From positions 18,354 to 82,353 of the forward strand of contig DVOI01000001.1 in the NCBI GenBank assembly GCA_018713665.1: a stretch of DNA of 64,000 bases, given 5' to 3'. The notes below the pieces were generated by a model. It saw only the letters and a program-made list of their open reading frames with translations, ran no database searches and was not told where the DNA came from. This DNA comes from Ornithoclostridium faecigallinarum (lineage in GTDB: Bacteria > Bacillota > Clostridia > Christensenellales > UBA3700). Shown piece by piece: positions 48,042 to 56,344 of this stretch. The translations under genes and the position numbers were made by a program. Position 1 is the first letter of the stretch, and the number at the start of each line of letters is the position of its first letter.

Positions 48042-49820
48042 ATGACAAGGACAAGGTATTTCGGAATTTTCGCAATCGCAGTCGTCGCGCTCGTCGCGGT
48101 TACGGCGATGCTTTTTTGCGCCGCGCCGACCGCTGTCGCGGAGACGAACGCCGAGATCAAGATTGCGCCCGACGAGACGAGTCTTTACGCCGCATACGAC
48201 GGGCATGTCGCCTACACGACCAAGGACGGGGTGCTGCACCTGTCGACCATCGGAAATTCTGTTTCAAAAGGCTTTTCGGGTACAGCTTTGGACATTGCGA
48301 TGACCGAAGATTACGTCTTCTTGCTTACAGATAGCAGCGGCAATAAAAAACTTGCGGCTTATTCCGTCACGGACGGAGTTTTGAGCGAAGAACAAGACGT
48401 GTTCGAAAAGTTTGCGGTCAGCGACTCTCTCTATGCGCAATTTGCAAACAAAATCGACTCCATCACCGTGACGGGTAACATGTTAACCGTTTCGGCCGGA
48501 GACGCAGGAGACTACACTTGGTTTTGTTCTATTCCTTTCTCCGCTCAAGCGTTGTCTTCCCTGTCCATCAATCTCGGTCTCGGAACAGTCGATGATATGG
48601 CGACAACCGATGCTGCCGCCGACGATACATATTTGGTCTATGCCGTCTTTGACGGAGATCTCTGTTTTTTACGCCTTCCGGCTACTCCGGTAGAAGCTCA
48701 ACCGATAGAAACAAGCGGCAAATGGCTCTCTGTCGCCGCGCTTGACGGTGAAATCTATGCCGCCGCGACGGACGGCGTCTATCGCGTCGTCGACGGCACG
48801 GCCGTCGTCAAAATTTCAGACGAAGTCGCCGACGGCGACATCCGTCCCTACTCCGAGGGCGGCACGCCCTATCTGCTCGTCCAAAACCGCGCCGAAAGCT
48901 CCATTGTTCAATACTCGATTAACATTGACAGCGACGAGCTCAAATATTACAGCGTTTTCGACAATGTCGTCTACGCCGCTCCGACCGAATATCCGATTAT
49001 GACGGTCGGCACGCTGTCCGCGGCGACGCAGGGTTACTTCTCGCCCAAGAATCTCAAGCCGATTGCCTCCCTCGACGCCGGCGACAACGTTTTGGTCCTC
49101 GCCGAAGTCGCGGCGGAAGACGGCTCTGCGGAAGGATACTACTATGTCCGCACGTCGGCGGACGCGGACGGCGAAATGTGCTATGTCCTCAAGTCGGCGT
49201 TGACTTTGCTCGAGCGCGGCGAGGGCTGGAAACACGGCAGCACGGCAGCGTCCACGCACAGCGGTTTGAAGGTGCTGCAATACCCGTTTGACGGCGCGGC
49301 GGTGATTGCCACGGTGGGTCCCAAAGATGCCTTGGCGGTGATTGGCGACATAGGCAAATCCGCCGAGGGGTGGAATTGGCTGAGGGTGAGTTTGATGACC
49401 GCCGACGGCACGGTCGCGGACGGTTACGTCACCGAAGAGGACCTCGGTCCGTACGGGCCGTACGAAATGCCGTCGTTCGGCGTCGACGCAATCGTCAACG
49501 CGGACAAGCTGGGCGAGGCGGTCAATGTCTATTCGCTGCCCGAAGAGCGCGACGAACTCGTCATCGACACTTTGACGGACGGCGAGGTGGTGCGGCTGGC
49601 GGCAGAGGGGCTCAACGTCGACGAAGAGTGGACGCTGATCGGCTACGAAACAGAGGACGGCACCGCAATGAGCGGCTATGTCAAGACGGCCTATCTGTCC
49701 GAGGGCGGATTGACGACGCTGCAAGTCACGTTGATTGTCGTCGCATGCATAGTTGCCGTGGTCACGGTCGTCGTCGTGATTATCATCGCAAAAAAGCGCA
49801 AACGCGAACGCTACGAATAA
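48042..49820 (+). CDS. Membrane-anchored extracytoplasmic protein with SH3-like repeats
   Basis: 592 residues. N-terminal signal peptide (about 6-32, ending PTAVAETNA), a beta-propeller-like first half (repeats such as YDGHVAYTTKDGVLHLS and FDGDLCFLRLP), then three or so SH3-like units from about 320 (ASLDAGDNVLVLAEV, GWNWLRVSLMTADG and EEWTLIGYETEDGTAMSGYV), and a C-terminal membrane helix (about 560-585) followed by KKRKRERYE. So the bulk is outside the cell, held by the tail. Cell-wall binding is likely. Base use in 48.25-48.72 kb is visibly poorer in GC than its flanks. leuC follows 16 nt later. Confidence 0.75.
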   Translation: MTRTRYFGIFAIAVVALVAVTAMLFCAAPTAVAETNAEIKIAPDETSLYAAYDGHVAYTTKDGVLHLSTIGNSVSKGFSGTALDIAMTEDYVFLLTDSSGNKKLAAYSVTDGVLSEEQDVFEKFAVSDSLYAQFANKIDSITVTGNMLTVSAGDAGDYTWFCSIPFSAQALSSLSINLGLGTVDDMATTDAAADDTYLVYAVFDGDLCFLRLPATPVEAQPIETSGKWLSVAALDGEIYAAATDGVYRVVDGTAVVKISDEVADGDIRPYSEGGTPYLLVQNRAESSIVQYSINIDSDELKYYSVFDNVVYAAPTEYPIMTVGTLSAATQGYFSPKNLKPIASLDAGDNVLVLAEVAAEDGSAEGYYYVRTSADADGEMCYVLKSALTLLERGEGWKHGSTAASTHSGLKVLQYPFDGAAVIATVGPKDALAVIGDIGKSAEGWNWLRVSLMTADGTVADGYVTEEDLGPYGPYEMPSFGVDAIVNADKLGEAVNVYSLPEERDELVIDTLTDGEVVRLAAEGLNVDEEWTLIGYETEDGTAMSGYVKTAYLSEGGLTTLQVTLIVVACIVAVVTVVVVIIIAKKRKRERYE

Positions 49821-49836
49821 TTTTCGGGAGATATAT

Positions 49837-51114
49837 ATGAAAGCTACTTACACACAGCAGATTCTCGCGCGCAAGCTGGGGATCGATCCGTGCGACCCGT
49901 CGCTTGCCGGGGGCAACCTCGTGTTGGTCAACGCGGACGTCGCGCTGTCCAACGACGTGACCGCACCCGTCGCAATCGACGTGTTCCAAAAGAGCGGATG
50001 CGGACTTTGCGACAAATGTAAGGTCACGTTCGTGCTCGACCACTTCACCCCCAACCGCGACATCAAGTCGGCGCAGCAATGCAAGATTGTGCGCGATTTT
50101 GCGCGCGCCAACAACGTCGAGAACTTCTATGACGTCGGCGAAATGGGCATCGAGCACGCGCTTTTGCCCGAAAAGGGCATCGCCCTTCCCTGGACGGTGG
50201 TCATCGGCGCGGACAGCCACACCTGCACCTACGGCGCGCTGGGCGCGTTCTCTACGGGCGTGGGCAGCACCGACATCGCCGGCATAATGATGAGCGGCAA
50301 GATTTGGCTCAAAGTGCCGACCGCAATCAAGTTCAACCTGCACGGCAAGCTGCGCAAGGGCGTCGTCGGCAAAGATTTGATACTGTACATCATCGGCATG
50401 ATCGGTGTGGACGGCGCGCTCTACAAGTCGATAGAGTTCGGCGGCGAGGGCGTGGACAGCCTGAGCATGGACGACCGCTTCACCGTCTGCAACATGGCGA
50501 TTGAGTGCGGCGCAAAGAACGGTGTTTTCCCCGTCGACAAAAAGACGGACGAGTACACTCTCGAGAGCTGCGGCAAGACGTTCGACCGCTTTGCCGCCGC
50601 GGACGACGACGCATACGAGCGCGTGATCGACATCGATCTTTCGGCAATCCGTCCCGTAGTCGCGAAGCCGCATTTGCCGTCCAACACCGCATTTGTCGAC
50701 GAGGTCAAAGAGGAAATCAAGATCGATCAAGTCGTGATCGGCAGCTGCACCAACGGCAGATTGAGCGACCTCAAACAGGCGGCGGAAGTGCTCGAGGGCA
50801 AGCACGTCTCCCCCGACGTGCGCACGATCGTCATTCCGGCGACCAACAAAATCTATTTGCAGGCGCTCAAAGCCGGCTACATCGAGACGTTCATCAAGGG
50901 CGGCGCGATTGTGTCCACGCCGACTTGCGGTCCCTGCCTCGGCGGACACATGGGCATTCTCGCGAGCGGCGAGGTCGCGGTGACGACGACCAACCGCAAT
51001 TTCATCGGCAGGATGGGCGCGAAGGACAGCTACATCTATCTCGCCTCTCCGGCAACCGCGATGGCAAGCGCGATTGCGGGCAAACTCGCCTCGGCAGGCG
51101 TCAAGGAGGACTGA
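49837..51114 (+). CDS. leuC: 3-isopropylmalate dehydratase, large subunit
   Basis: 425 residues. Aconitase-family enzyme that isomerises isopropylmalate in leucine synthesis, as a complex with LeuD. [4Fe-4S] cysteines lie in IGSCTNGRLSDLKQ and STPTCGPCLGGHMG; the VIGADSHTCTYGALGAFSTG block is the family hallmark. The size fits the short archaeal/clostridial LeuC type. GGGAGA precedes the ATG. A homoaconitase or related activity is possible, but the LeuD and LeuB neighbours make leucine synthesis the best reading. No leuA is in the window. Confidence 0.93.
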   Translation: MKATYTQQILARKLGIDPCDPSLAGGNLVLVNADVALSNDVTAPVAIDVFQKSGCGLCDKCKVTFVLDHFTPNRDIKSAQQCKIVRDFARANNVENFYDVGEMGIEHALLPEKGIALPWTVVIGADSHTCTYGALGAFSTGVGSTDIAGIMMSGKIWLKVPTAIKFNLHGKLRKGVVGKDLILYIIGMIGVDGALYKSIEFGGEGVDSLSMDDRFTVCNMAIECGAKNGVFPVDKKTDEYTLESCGKTFDRFAAADDDAYERVIDIDLSAIRPVVAKPHLPSNTAFVDEVKEEIKIDQVVIGSCTNGRLSDLKQAAEVLEGKHVSPDVRTIVIPATNKIYLQALKAGYIETFIKGGAIVSTPTCGPCLGGHMGILASGEVAVTTTNRNFIGRMGAKDSYIYLASPATAMASAIAGKLASAGVKED

Positions 51115-51115
51115 T

Positions 51116-51604
51116 ATGCTTCAAGGAAAAGTTTTCAAATTCGGCGACGACATCGACACCGACATCATCGTTCCGGCGACCTATCTGTCGACCTTCGACC
51201 CCAAAGAGCTCGCCAAGCATTGCATGGAATACACCGACCCCGATTTTTACAAGCAGGTCAAAGAGGGCGACATCATCGTCGCGGGCAAGAATTTCGGATG
51301 CGGCTCGTCGCGTGAGCACGCGCCGATTGCGATCAAGGGCTGCGGCGTATCCATCGTGATTGCCAAGTCGTTTGCGCGCATCTTCTACCGCAACGCGCTC
51401 AACATCGGGCTTTACATTTTGGAGTGCCCCGAGGCTGCGGACGCGATTTCGCAAGGCGACGACGTCAAAGTCGACGTCGACACCGGCGTCATCACCGACG
51501 TGACGACGGGCAAGACCTTCAAGGCGGCGCCCTTCCCCAAGTTCATCCAGAACATCATCGAATGCGGCGGCTTGGTCAACGCGATCAAGGCGGGTAAATT
51601 TTGA
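51116..51604 (+). CDS. leuD: 3-isopropylmalate dehydratase, small subunit
   Basis: 162 residues, the swivel domain that completes the LeuCD active site. Motifs: FGDDIDTDIIVPATYLSTFD near the N-terminus, AGKNFGCGSSREHAPIAIKG near 60, FARIFYRNALNIGL. The AAGGAGG site lies over the end of leuC, only 1 nt before the start. Followed after 13 nt by leuB. Confidence 0.96.
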   Translation: MLQGKVFKFGDDIDTDIIVPATYLSTFDPKELAKHCMEYTDPDFYKQVKEGDIIVAGKNFGCGSSREHAPIAIKGCGVSIVIAKSFARIFYRNALNIGLYILECPEAADAISQGDDVKVDVDTGVITDVTTGKTFKAAPFPKFIQNIIECGGLVNAIKAGKF

Positions 51605-51617
51605 TTTGAGGTGAGAT

Positions 51618-52682
51618 ATGGGTACATACAACATCACCGTCATACCCGGCGACGGAATCGGTCCCGAGGTCACTTCGAGCGCGGTCCGCGTGCTTGAAGA
51701 GGTCGGGGCAAAGTTCGGGCACAAGTTCAATTTCGAATACAGCATTTGCGGCGGCGCCGCCTACGACAAATACGGCGAGCCGCTCCCCAAGGAGAGCCTC
51801 GACAAGTGCTTGAACAGCGACAGCGTGCTGCTCGGCGCGGTCGGGGGGCCTCAATACGACTCTCTGCCGTACGAAAAGCGTCCCGAGCGCGCATTGCTCG
51901 GCGTTCGCAAGGCGATGGGGCTTTACGCCAACCTTCGCCCTGCCAAATTGTTCGACGCGCTCGCCGACGTCTGCCCTCTCAAACACGCGAAGAACATCGA
52001 CATGCTCGTCGTGCGCGAGCTGATCGGCGGCATCTACTTCGGCGAAAAGGGCGTCCGTGAGGGCAAGTACGGCCGTGAGGGCTACGACGTGATGTGCTAC
52101 GGCGAACTCGAGGTCGAGCGCATTTGCCGCACCGCGTTCGAACTCGCCCAAAAGCGCCGCGGCAAGGTGTCCAGCGTCGACAAAGCCAACGTCCTCAAGA
52201 CCAGCGGCATTTGGCGCAAGGTCGTCCACGACATCCACGAGGACTACCCCGACGTCCAACTCGAAGACGTGCTCGTCGACAACATGGCGATGCAGCTCGT
52301 CCGCGATCCGTCCCAATTCGACGTCATTGTCACCGGCAACCTGTTCGGCGACATTCTCTCCGACCTCGCGTCGCAATGCGTCGGCAGCATCGGCATTTTG
52401 CCCTCCGCCAGCATCAACGACACGACGCGCGGACTCTACGAGCCCATCCACGGCTCCGCGCCGACCATCGCCGGCAAGAACATCGCCAACCCCATCGCGA
52501 CCATCCTCTCGGCGTCGATGATGCTCAAGTATGCGTTCGACCTTTCCGCCGAAGCCGACGCCGTCGACAAAGCGGTCGAAAAGGCATTGAACGACGGAGC
52601 GCGCACCGCCGACCTCGCGCAAGCAGGCCTCCCGGTCCTCGGCACCAACGAGATGACCGACACCATTTTGCACAACCTGTAA
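51618..52682 (+). CDS. leuB: 3-isopropylmalate dehydrogenase
   Basis: 354 residues. NAD-dependent oxidative decarboxylation of isopropylmalate, the third step of leucine synthesis. Motifs: TVIPGDGIGPEVTS, GAVGGPQYD, LRPAKLFD, VVRELIGGIYFGEKG, DNMAMQLVRDPSQFDVIVTGNLFGDILSD (Mg-binding aspartates) and EPIHGSAPTIAGKNIANP with the NAD-selecting region. GAGGTGAG precedes the ATG. Last gene of the operon. Confidence 0.97.
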   Translation: MGTYNITVIPGDGIGPEVTSSAVRVLEEVGAKFGHKFNFEYSICGGAAYDKYGEPLPKESLDKCLNSDSVLLGAVGGPQYDSLPYEKRPERALLGVRKAMGLYANLRPAKLFDALADVCPLKHAKNIDMLVVRELIGGIYFGEKGVREGKYGREGYDVMCYGELEVERICRTAFELAQKRRGKVSSVDKANVLKTSGIWRKVVHDIHEDYPDVQLEDVLVDNMAMQLVRDPSQFDVIVTGNLFGDILSDLASQCVGSIGILPSASINDTTRGLYEPIHGSAPTIAGKNIANPIATILSASMMLKYAFDLSAEADAVDKAVEKALNDGARTADLAQAGLPVLGTNEMTDTILHNL

Positions 52683-52713
52683 TCGATTTTTCGATTTTTT
52701 CGAACAACAAAAC

Positions 52714-52745
52714 GCCCCACGCAGCTGCGGCTCCGTGGGGTCTTG
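52714..52745. terminator. Terminator after leuB
   Basis: CCCCACG and CGTGGGG around a GC-rich 13-nt loop, followed on the plus strand by TCTTGCTTTT. On the minus strand it is followed by CGTTTTGTTG, so it may work both ways. Confidence 0.72.
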
Positions 52746-52769
52746 CTTTTGTCGCTTTTCTTTCTTGTT

Positions 52770-52884
52770 TCATCGGCTTCATCTTTTCTTCGACAAAGTC
52801 GATTTCTTCTTGCGTCAAGCCGTATATTTTGTACAATTGCTTGTCGATATCGGCAACGGAGCCGTAAACAAAGACTCGAATCAA
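52770..52884 (-). pseudogene. Remnant resembling the C-terminal end of a restriction-modification methyltransferase
   Basis: A short open stretch reads ADIDKQLYKIYGLTQEEIDF followed by VEEKMKPMKQERK. The pattern 'lvYxLYGLTxEEIxxVE' is the typical extreme C-terminus of type IIG/Eco57I-like methylase-endonucleases. No ATG or ribosome site exists, upstream sequence is inside a terminator and an unrelated gene, and nothing else of the enzyme is left. I read it as a fossil of a lost restriction system between leuB and the lipoprotein cluster. Confidence 0.5.
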
Positions 52885-52906
52885 CGCCTCTCGAACTTTT
52901 CGTTTG

Positions 52907-52938
52907 CAAAAAACTTCGGCGGAGCCGAAGCTCCGCCG
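52907..52938 (-). terminator. Terminator of the tandem lipoprotein operon
   Basis: Minus strand: CGGCGGAGC, TTCG loop, GCTCCGCCG, AAG, then TTTTTTG. Confidence 0.85.
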
Positions 52939-52951
52939 ATGCGCGTTGCGC

Positions 52952-54574
52952 TCAGGCGTTTGCCGGCGCGACGTCTTTGTTGACGTAGATATATTTTACC
53001 GTTTCGGTTTGCGTGGCGCTGTCGATGACGGCGCAGGCGATCAATATATCTTCGCCGACGGCTTCTATCTCGATTCTTTCGGCGGTGAAGTCGATCACCT
53101 TGGTGCCGTCCGAGATGCGGTAAACGGAGTTGTTGCCCTCGCCGTCCGAGACAAAGTAGACGTCTCCGTCGGTGCCGTGGTAATCCTTCACGTCGCAAAT
53201 GTCGGACGCTCTGCCGGTCGCGACGTCATACACCTTGAACTTGCCCTTGGGGTTGTCTTCGAGGTCGGTGACGATGTTTCCGAGCTCGTCGACTTCGTAT
53301 TCGACAAAATACACTTTGCCGGGCGCGCTTGCGATGTAGAATGTTTGAGCGCTGTCGATTGTAAACGCATATTTGCCTGCAACCGTGAAGTAGCCGTCGC
53401 CATAGACGAACATACCGCTTTGGTCGAGCTGTCTTGTGCCCTCGACAAATTCGGTGACGAGCTTGCCGCCGGAGTCGTACAGTCTGACGACCGCCCCGTC
53501 GCTGAGCACGAGATAGTCGCCCCAAACGCTCGTGGCGTCGACGTCGTCGAGCCCGGGGAAGATTGCCTGAATGTCGACGGAGATATTGAAGTCCTTGTCG
53601 AAATATTGCAGCATGTCCTTCGACAGCGTCTTGTCGTCGTCAATCGTCCGTATATACGCAGGAGCGTCGCCATCTTCAATCACGACCCCGTAGAGGTCGG
53701 ACTCCGTATGCGTGAAGACGAAGTCCAACTTCTTTTCGGTGAGTTTGCCCGATTCCCACTCGTAGAAGTAGTGGAAATAGATATACTTGTCTCCGCCGAT
53801 GTAATAGTCGTAATCCTTGGCGTCGTTCGGGACAAATAAGACCTTTTGCAGCAATACTCCCTTTTCTGTCAAGAAGATGACTTCCGCAGAGCCGTCTGTT
53901 GCGTCCTCGGGGATAACTTTGTCAAGATCGACCAAGCATATCCTTTCGCCGTCCTTGTCCTCGACAAGATAGATGTAATGCCCGAGGATAGAAAGGTCGT
54001 AAATGACCGCCTCGTCGCCTTGATAGATCGGTTCGCCCTTGTCCATGAGCGAGGGGGAAGAGCCGCCTTTGGCGATGAAAACCGCCCTGTCCTTGTCGGA
54101 ATCGTAGACGATGCGGTCGCCGTTGCTCACATCGATCTCGCCGTCAGAAGCAGAGGTATAGGCGATGCCCTCTTTGTCATAGGACTTGACTTCGCCGTCT
54201 GCGGTATAGAAGGCGAGCTTGTAGGGATCGGACTCCTCGACCGCCCAAATCCAACCGGCGCCCTCGTAAAGGACCGAGCTGATGACTCCGTCGCCCGAAT
54301 AGACGACATTGCCGTCAATCATCAAGTGCCTGACGGCGTCCGTTCCATCCGTCTCCTCGAACACCACCGCGCCGTCGAGCAAGGTCGGCATCGCGTTGTC
54401 GAAGTCGAGCTCCTTTGCCGAAATCGTCGTGACCGACTCGTCCGCGCGCTCCGCCTCAAAGACGAGCTCGTAGAGGTCCTTGACGCTCGCGCTCGTTCCG
54501 CATGCCGCAAGCGAGGTCACGCACAGTGCAACTGCCAGCGCAGCCACAATCAAAATCGTAATTCTTCTTTTCAT
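52952..54574 (-). CDS. Lipoprotein, third member of a tandem paralogue array
   Basis: 540 residues. Signal with lipobox LAAC (C near 25), then a mature N-terminus SVKDLYELV shared in form with its two neighbours. Beta-rich body with aligned landmarks: DAKDYDYYIGGDKYIY, EWESGKLTEK, DQSGMFVYGDGYFTVAG. It is the most diverged of the three. A propeller-like or DUF5050-like fold is likely; ligand unknown. GGAGA precedes the ATG, and the gene is probably read from the promoter before the first copy, 20 nt after the second. Confidence 0.78.
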   Translation of the reverse strand: MKRRITILIVAALAVALCVTSLAACGTSASVKDLYELVFEAERADESVTTISAKELDFDNAMPTLLDGAVVFEETDGTDAVRHLMIDGNVVYSGDGVISSVLYEGAGWIWAVEESDPYKLAFYTADGEVKSYDKEGIAYTSASDGEIDVSNGDRIVYDSDKDRAVFIAKGGSSPSLMDKGEPIYQGDEAVIYDLSILGHYIYLVEDKDGERICLVDLDKVIPEDATDGSAEVIFLTEKGVLLQKVLFVPNDAKDYDYYIGGDKYIYFHYFYEWESGKLTEKKLDFVFTHTESDLYGVVIEDGDAPAYIRTIDDDKTLSKDMLQYFDKDFNISVDIQAIFPGLDDVDATSVWGDYLVLSDGAVVRLYDSGGKLVTEFVEGTRQLDQSGMFVYGDGYFTVAGKYAFTIDSAQTFYIASAPGKVYFVEYEVDELGNIVTDLEDNPKGKFKVYDVATGRASDICDVKDYHGTDGDVYFVSDGEGNNSVYRISDGTKVIDFTAERIEIEAVGEDILIACAVIDSATQTETVKYIYVNKDVAPANA

Positions 54575-54593
54575 TGTCGTCTCCTCTTGCGCG

Positions 54594-56330
54594 TCATTCT
54601 TCTGTCGGTCCGGTGCAATTCATTTCCGGCGAAAAGGGGTCCGTGTCGACAAAGACATACCTGCTCTCGCTCGTCTCGACATTGTTTTCGACGTGCGTGA
54701 TTGTATATTCGATCAACAGGTCGTCGCCGAAGGCGGAGATATACACGCTGCCCGTATTGTCGGTGGCGAAGTCGGTCAAGCGGTTTCCGCTCTTCAAGTC
54801 ATAGACGGTGCAATCGCCTTCTTCGTCGCAGAGAATATAGACTCCGCGCAGGTCAAACTTGACGGTGTCTCCCGTGCTCCAGAGCGTCGCGGTCGTCCCC
54901 GACGTCACGTCGTAGACCTTGAAGTCCGCTATCGGCTGCTCTGTCGTTTCGTCGAGAACGGGGTTGCCGTCCTCGTCAAGTCTCATCTCGGCATAGTAGA
55001 CCTTGCCGGGGAAAGACGCCAAATGCATCTTGGTGTCCGGCACGTCTTCGGTGCCGAGGGTGAACAGATACTCGCCGGAGACGGTGAACCAATCGTTGCC
55101 CTTTTTGAGCAAACCGCTTTCGTCTTCTTCGATGATGCCGAGCAAACTGAGATGTTCGCCGACGAGGTTGCCCTCGCTGTCAAAATATTTGGTAATTGTG
55201 CCGTTGGAGATCTTGAGGTAATCGCCGAACATGGTCGCTTCGCGCGCACCCGGGACAATCTCGTCAAGCTTGAAGATGATGTTCATATCGGCGTCGCAAT
55301 ACGCCAGGTTCTGCGCAAGTTGAACTTTGTTGTCCTCATACACTCCTATCACCATCGGATAGACGTCCGCGTCCGGATCGACCTGCTCGTCGGCTAAGAC
55401 ATAATACCCGGGGTCGAACTCCGACACCTTTCCCGACTTCCAGTCGTACTTGTACTGAGAGAGCTTATACTTGCGGCCGCCTTCATATAAGTCGTAATCC
55501 TTCGCGTCGTCGGGGACAACAGTGCTTTTGCCGAAAAAGACAGCCTTTTTGGTCACAACTTGAATAACGTCCTGGTCGGGAATGAGGTTGTACAAGTTGA
55601 CGAGGCGAAGCGCATTGCCTTGCTTGTCATACACCCTCACCACTTCAGGCGTATTGCCGTTCCAAGAATATTCGAGGACTTCTATGTCGACCTCTTCGAG
55701 CTCGAACATGTCGCCCTCTCCGACAAGAGACGGCTTTCCGCTGTTCGACTCGGCGCCGCGGTCGGCCACGACGCCCTTCTCGCGGTCGTATTCGCAAAAT
55801 GCCTCGCCGTTCACTAAGAGCGTTTCGATGCCGTCCGACCCTCTCTCGATATACATACTCGGCGCGCCGGACCACGCGTCGTATTCGATTGTCTCTTTAC
55901 CCCTGTCGATGGTAAAGAGAGTGATTGTCCCTGCCTCCGCGTTGTCAACGACCCAGCACCAATCCGCCGCTTCGCTCGACCAAGTGTAGTCATAGGGCAC
56001 CTCTTTGGGCTTGATATCTCCGCTGTAAACCGGCGTCATGAGCGGACTCATTTCTTTTGGACTGTTGACCCAAAGTTCATAGGCAGTCTCGCTCGTGTCG
56101 GGATTGATTGTCGAGGCAATCAGCGCATTGCCCGAAACCGTCACATCCGCGCCGTCGAGGTCTTCGAGCTTATCCGCCTGCATCGGCACGGACTTTTCTC
56201 CCTCGCTCAAGCCGTCGACGACTTGATAGAGTTCTTTGATGTCCGGCGTGTCGCCGCAGGCGGCGAAGATTGCCGTCGAAGCGACGACAATCACCGCCGC
56301 GGCAATCAAAAGCAAAAGCTTCTTTTTCAT
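54594..56330 (-). CDS. Lipoprotein, second member of the tandem array
   Basis: 578 residues. Lipobox FAAC (C near 25); mature start DIKELYQVVDGLSEG. Shares long similar stretches with the first copy: DLDGADVTVSGNALIAS, YKYDWKSGKVSE, and DESGLLKKGNDWFTVSGEY, and some identity even at DNA level (for example around 55.1 and 56.8 kb). Recent duplication or gene conversion is the simplest reading. Exported, lipid-anchored, function unknown. GAGGGGG precedes the ATG; 14 nt separate it from the first copy. Confidence 0.8.
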   Translation of the reverse strand: MKKKLLLLIAAAVIVVASTAIFAACGDTPDIKELYQVVDGLSEGEKSVPMQADKLEDLDGADVTVSGNALIASTINPDTSETAYELWVNSPKEMSPLMTPVYSGDIKPKEVPYDYTWSSEAADWCWVVDNAEAGTITLFTIDRGKETIEYDAWSGAPSMYIERGSDGIETLLVNGEAFCEYDREKGVVADRGAESNSGKPSLVGEGDMFELEEVDIEVLEYSWNGNTPEVVRVYDKQGNALRLVNLYNLIPDQDVIQVVTKKAVFFGKSTVVPDDAKDYDLYEGGRKYKLSQYKYDWKSGKVSEFDPGYYVLADEQVDPDADVYPMVIGVYEDNKVQLAQNLAYCDADMNIIFKLDEIVPGAREATMFGDYLKISNGTITKYFDSEGNLVGEHLSLLGIIEEDESGLLKKGNDWFTVSGEYLFTLGTEDVPDTKMHLASFPGKVYYAEMRLDEDGNPVLDETTEQPIADFKVYDVTSGTTATLWSTGDTVKFDLRGVYILCDEEGDCTVYDLKSGNRLTDFATDNTGSVYISAFGDDLLIEYTITHVENNVETSESRYVFVDTDPFSPEMNCTGPTEE

Positions 56331-56344
56331 GATTGCCCCCTCGC

